Assembly (NCBI RefSeq): GCF_032854445.1
Contig: NC_088296.1
Coordinates: 14,638,623 to 14,702,622 of the forward strand
DNA from: Liolophura sinensis
Lineage: Eukaryota > Mollusca > Polyplacophora > Chitonida > Chitonidae
DNA length: 64,000 nt
Direction: 5' to 3'
The stretch's first letter is position 1, and the number at the start of each line of letters is the position of its first letter. Position numbers and translations under genes: made by a program. The notes beneath the pieces were generated by a model. It was not told the DNA's origin. It did not search any database and saw only the letters and a list, made by a program, of their open reading frames with translations. Below, in pieces: positions 60,541 to 64,000 of this stretch.

Positions 60541-60743
60541 CCGCTCGACTTAGTCTTACTTTTTATGCGTAATTATCAGTTCGGAATACCTCTTCCACAC
60601 ATTGTGAGGCAAACTTGGCCTTCGTCATTCCTTTGCAGGTCAAAGCAGCATATCGCAAGCCTTGAAACTTGATCAAACTTGAAATTTGAAAACTCGGTGA
60701 ATTGTCTACTTTACTAACATAGGAATAGGGAATGTATACCAAC

Positions 60744-60968
60744 CTGTCCTTTTCGTAAGCCAGCTGATCCATTCGCTCCCTGGCGATGACGTCAAGAACA
60801 TCGTCTCGTGATGTGAGGTCACGCTCGTCAGGATCCAGGCGAAATGATGGGTTGTTATACACGTCATATCCTGAAGTCGCAGTTGGTAATGCCATCGAAT
60901 GGTATGTTTGTCGGGTGTGTTCTGGGTAATAGTCATGTGACGTAAACGAAGGGTAGGCCGAGTACCCT
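60744..60968 (-). CDS. Gene 2 cytoplasmic exon with NPSF motif
   Basis: 225-nt exon, acceptor CTGATCACCCACAG and donor GACAG/GTTGGT, phase 2-2, 75 residues. The first half is Tyr/His-rich (GYSAYPSFTSHDYYPEH). The middle has GYDVYNNPSFRLD, an NPxF variant of the PTB-binding motif. The second half is a charged probable helix ending ARERMDQLAYEKDR, which aligns with SRVRMLEEAYE at the end of the 21286-21540 exon of gene 1. A chance ORF continues into the intron to 60563. Confidence 0.87.
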
Positions 60969-61545
60969 CTGTGGGTGATCAGGGAGAATGGAATGGAAGA
61001 ACATTAAGTGGTTTTTCTTGGGAGATTAGAAACAAAATTAAATGTAGGTCACTGTGAACATAATCAGCTGTGTATATTCACAGCTTTATCTGTTTGGAAA
61101 CAACTTTAGGTGGTAAGAAACAAAAATAGGTGGTAGGGAAGCTAGCAAAATAAGGCTATTAGAAACATATTTATGTGGTTGAATTTATTTCTAGAAACAA
61201 TAAAAAGGTCGCTATGAGCAAAATTAAGTCCCGGGAACATTAATCTTTGTGCAACAGGAAACCGTTTTGTGGTTAAAGAGGGCAAACTGCTACTTAAAGA
61301 TCTACAATAGATTTGCATGAAGGTATTTTTTTATCTATTATTAGAACTTAAAAGTAAAGAAGTTCAAGCAAATGTGCCTGAAAATACATTTTGAACGCTA
61401 TTCCCTACAAGCCGTGAAGGTAGGATAATTCGCGAAAAGTAGGCGAATTAAAGTTCGAGGCAGGATCAATTTCGTCAAGTAGGCGAAATTAAGTTTGAGA
61501 CATATGAATTGAGACAAACAGGAGAAAAAAAAGAAAACAAATTAC

Positions 61546-61632
61546 CTCACAGCACGGGTGTCCAGTGGATGCACGGTAGTTAGTGACGTCACATCCGTTC
61601 CGGCCGGACGTACAACTGTTTTGTCCGCTCGC
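61546..61632 (-). CDS. Gene 2 first cytoplasmic exon
   Basis: 87-nt exon with a strong acceptor (TATTTTCTGTTTCCCAG) and donor GTGAG/GTAATT, phase 2-2. It encodes 29 residues including RADKTVVRPAGTDVTSL and HPLDTRAV. It occupies the position of the 78-nt exon of gene 1 (27439-27516). No motif recognised. Juxtamembrane linker by position. Confidence 0.82.
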
Positions 61633-61923
61633 CTGGGAAACAGAAAATAGCCAAGATTATGTTAGCTGTGTTTAAGTTTAAATCAAAATACCTTATAGAT
61701 GTAGAAAAATGTAGAAATGAATGAATGTAAACAACCAGCCAAAATAGGTTTATTTTTTGTATCTTTTTTTTCCTTTTCCTCCTGAGTAGTAATTTCAATA
61801 AAAAATTACAAACGCACACGTAGAACAAGGTGGCCCTGAAAAAATGCTTGTAAATTAAACAGGGTGGACAACTAATGATTTATTGAAATGTGAATCTACA
61901 AGGTAAAAATTACCAAACAACAA

Positions 61924-62150
61924 ACTCAAAAAATTAATATGTTAATTTTAACAGAAAGCCTGTTGTCCGAGTGATTGTATTCTACTATTGCAACAAATAA
62001 ACTCAGCATAAAGGTTCTTTTAGACTAACACATTAATATGTTCAGTATGACAAAATACTGTGTTATACATGTAGTATCAGAATACATCCTTGCATCACTC
62101 AGACAAGACTCAGACTTTTCTGTTAAAATTAACAGGTTAATGTTTTGAGT
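61924..62150. mobile_element. MITE (family M1), best preserved copy
   Basis: A 227-bp element with 34-bp terminal inverted repeats, left ACTCAAAAAATTAATATGTT and right AACAGGTTAATGTTTTGAGT. They differ at three positions, and an inner GAGTGAT/ATCACTC pair is also present. No coding capacity. Lies between the first cytoplasmic and transmembrane exons of gene 2. Superfamily not determined because a clear target-site duplication is not visible. Confidence 0.82.
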
Positions 62151-62799
62151 GCATGTGTATAATTTAGCGCAAAATAAATGTATACATGTAAGCCGATGTA
62201 TATTGACAGGTATTTGCCTTTTTCTTACTTCTAACAAATACTTTACGTGTTTCCAAATGTTGTTATATTAGCACAGGTGAAAAGCTAGGTTTATGTTTAT
62301 TGCTTTCGTCAAGTCGCTATAGAAAGTTAAAGCAAAAACTTTGAAAGATAAAATCCAGTTCAACTGAACAAACAATCGCAAAAAAAATCTTAGTTTTGGG
62401 CCCAGTTATGTTGTTAAATGTTCTCACGGCAAGAGATCATTGAAACAAATATCCATGGTGTAATATTCGTGATTTTAAAAAGAGAAAACTTTCAAAACAT
62501 TTGAACTTTTAAAGAAAACACAACTTTTCATCTTATTGTGGATTTTAGCACGATTTTTTCCTGGGGAGTAATAGCAGACTTAACACAGTATTAATACTTG
62601 TAATAATTAATATTATTAAACGTGTATATAGCTTTTGTTGCACAGAGAGGTCCGAATTAGACTCCACTTGACGTTTGGTAACAAATCTAAGAATATCATT
62701 TTTTAAAGTTTGAATGAAACATGTTCGATTTCAATTAAAATTTTCCTTTACTTTTAATTTTAAAGAACCACTTTTCATTTAAAAGACTTGTAATCTCAC

Positions 62800-62965
62800 C
62801 TTGTGCGTGAACGATTTTGCATAATACAAATACAGACGATGAGGGCAACAAGGATTATGAGTATAAATCCTCCCACTCCTCCAGTAATGCCGACAATGGT
62901 TACCTGCTCCTGCGAGAGGGTCGGGACAGGGGAACTTCGGGGAGGGGTCGTGGCGGCAGATACCC
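62800..62965 (-). CDS. Gene 2 transmembrane exon
   Basis: 166-nt exon, acceptor CTTGTTCCCAG, donor ACAAG/GTGAGA, phase 1 in and 2 out, exactly as in gene 1. It encodes a Thr/Pro/Ser stalk (TTPPRSSPVPTLSQEQ), a glycine-rich entry (GITGGVGG), a hydrophobic helix of about 22 residues (FILIILVALIVCICIM) and a basic anchor QNRSRTR. Type I single-pass topology with the long tail inside. The helix and flanks align closely with gene 1 28672-28819, establishing paralogy. The upstream phase-1 exon, expected to encode a sushi domain, is not found before the window ends. Confidence 0.9.
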
Positions 62966-63842
62966 CTGGGAACAAGTGATGCAGAGCAATGCTAAAGAAA
63001 CTGTAACGAAGATTCCTTGCCGAAAAAAGTCAGTGGATTCGCATTTTCGTTATTATTTTAGTAAAGCCTAGATAATTACCTTACACATAAATGCCAGACT
63101 CGCCTGTGCACGCTTTACTGTTCAATACCCGTGATGAAATTCTTCAAAATTTATAATGTGGGCGGCTTTATAACTTTTCTTTTTCAAATTTTAGAATAAT
63201 TTCAATTATATTAGTACATGCCGTGTATGTTCGAATATCATGTTCTGAAAGGCAGTAACCCGAACTATTCCTGGTAAATGGTTTTTTCTTAAATGAGGGA
63301 AGCATAAACTGGAAAAATTTCCTTCCGGAAATATCGCGTTTGCCCTCATTACTCGTAAATTTTTTTTTCATTTTTAAAAAATAAAAAATGCCAGAAATAT
63401 TGCATTTGCCCTCATCATTCGTAAAAAAAATGTCTGCACCAAATCATGATGATAAGATAGAAGTGTTTGTATCAAATCTTCCCTTTATTCCGGTTGGGGA
63501 TTAACCTGTCCTTCACACACAAACCTCAAAACACTTTTCTAAAACGAAGTCTACTACATAATGAGAAAGAGTCATGGGTGGAGCGGGACATGGGAGTCAA
63601 ATACATTACTTGTCACCTAATCTGCATAGTTCTTGTGACAGGATAAGCCCTTGCCAGCAAGTTTGGCCATTTGCGATGACATCTTGAGGTAATAGTTTAC
63701 TGATCAATTCGGATATGGCCCGAATGTGCCCGACTCTGAGGCTGCTGGCTCGATACCCGCAGTTGCCTCAGGAAGTATTTTAACCAGTAGAATGTGTGCT
63801 ATGCCTAGAACGACCACTATAAATAACGAATAGGAGTGTTTT
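62966..63842. other. Intron of gene 2, nothing recognised
   Basis: AT-rich sequence with no sushi-like exon on the minus strand. The ORF at 63168-63371 lacks cysteines in a sushi pattern and splice signals. Confidence 0.5.
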
Positions 63843-63998
63843 CCCCAGTGCGGTCGCTTTGATTTCAAGTCCAGCTCCTGCTCGAAACCTCTCCTGTAGT
63901 ATGCTGGAAGGGGTTCCATCAACCTGCGGACTTGGTCGTATAAGCAAAATATTCTTGAACACGGTTGAAAACTCCAATCAAAAACACAAAACAAAACA
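63843..63998 (+). mobile_element. SINE family 1, degenerate
   Basis: Plus-strand copy: GTGCGGTCGCTTTGATTTCA, TCAACCTGCGGA, TCGTATAAG.AAAATATTCTTG and a tail CTCCAATCAAAAACACAAAA. Part of the body is deleted. Confidence 0.85.
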
Positions 63999-64000
63999 AA

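Larger units (their letters stand above)
45045..62965 (-). other. Receptor gene 2 locus, 3' part
   Basis: Minus-strand gene with seven exons whose splice phases join without a break to a stop codon. In order: 62800-62965 (phase 1-2), 61546-61632, 60744-60968, 60144-60233, 58853-59161 and about 46375-46656 (all 2-2), and 45045-45807 (terminal). The total is about 1.9 kb of coding sequence, or 630-640 residues, of which about 585 are predicted intracellular. The extracellular part and the start lie beyond the right end of the window. A 12-kb intron (46657-58852) carries SINEs, two MITEs and a 2.6-kb minisatellite. Paralog of gene 1. No named family recognised. Confidence 0.85.

Noticed and set aside
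60327-60572. 81-residue plus-strand ORF with SHVSGSTSHESGNT-like units
   Set aside because: Translation of the 20-bp minisatellite in a gene 2 intron.

Overview
Eukaryotic genomic DNA, almost certainly from a mollusc or another lophotrochozoan. The evidence is coding sequence broken into short exons with GT/AG splice sites, AT-rich intergenic DNA, long (TA)n and (GT)n tracts, many minisatellites, and two abundant families of tRNA-derived SINEs. The first SINE has a tail that reads CACCAATCAAATAAATAAAT. The second ends in GAGTACGACGTTAAACC followed by CACTCACTCACTCA. Both look like SINEs common in molluscs. There are no bacterial operons, rRNA genes or CRISPR arrays.

Layout. (1) Positions 1-19.2 kb are a recent, nearly gene-free segmental duplication. 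Unit A (1-11459) and unit B (11880-19237) are in direct tandem, and unit A also holds an internal duplication of a 3.4-3.8 kb sub-unit. The copies carry 28-bp and 29-bp minisatellites, dinucleotide arrays, SINE fragments and a decayed splice-acceptor/exon relic. (2) Positions 19.5-31.2 kb, minus strand, hold part of receptor gene 1: a sushi (CCP) exon, a transmembrane exon and several cytoplasmic exons. SINEs and a MITE lie among them. (3) Positions 31.2-45.0 kb are intergenic or an undetected 5' part of gene 1, with few repeats and no exon I can support well. (4) Positions 45.0-63.0 kb, minus strand, hold the 3' part of receptor gene 2. It has a transmembrane exon and six cytoplasmic exons whose reading frames close perfectly to a stop codon. 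One large intron contains a 2.6-kb array of 34-bp repeats. The extracellular exons of gene 2 lie beyond the right edge.

The two genes are tandem paralogs. Their transmembrane exons align closely, share 1-to-2 intron phases and share the donor GTGAGA. Both are followed by cytoplasmic exons that are almost all phase 2-2. I do not recognise the family by name. It is a type I membrane protein with at least one extracellular sushi domain (seen in gene 1), a glycine-rich entry to the membrane helix, and, in gene 2, a cytoplasmic tail of roughly 585 residues. That tail is low-complexity, rich in Tyr, Arg and Pro, has NPxY/F motifs and contains a strong polybasic stretch. The intron and acceptor of the last exon of gene 2 have diverged copies in all three duplicated sub-units at 5.3, 8.9 and 16.7 kb. 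The duplicated region therefore descends partly from this gene family.

All exon boundaries are read by eye from splice signals and phase. I could not run homology searches or transcript mapping, and identities are not computed.
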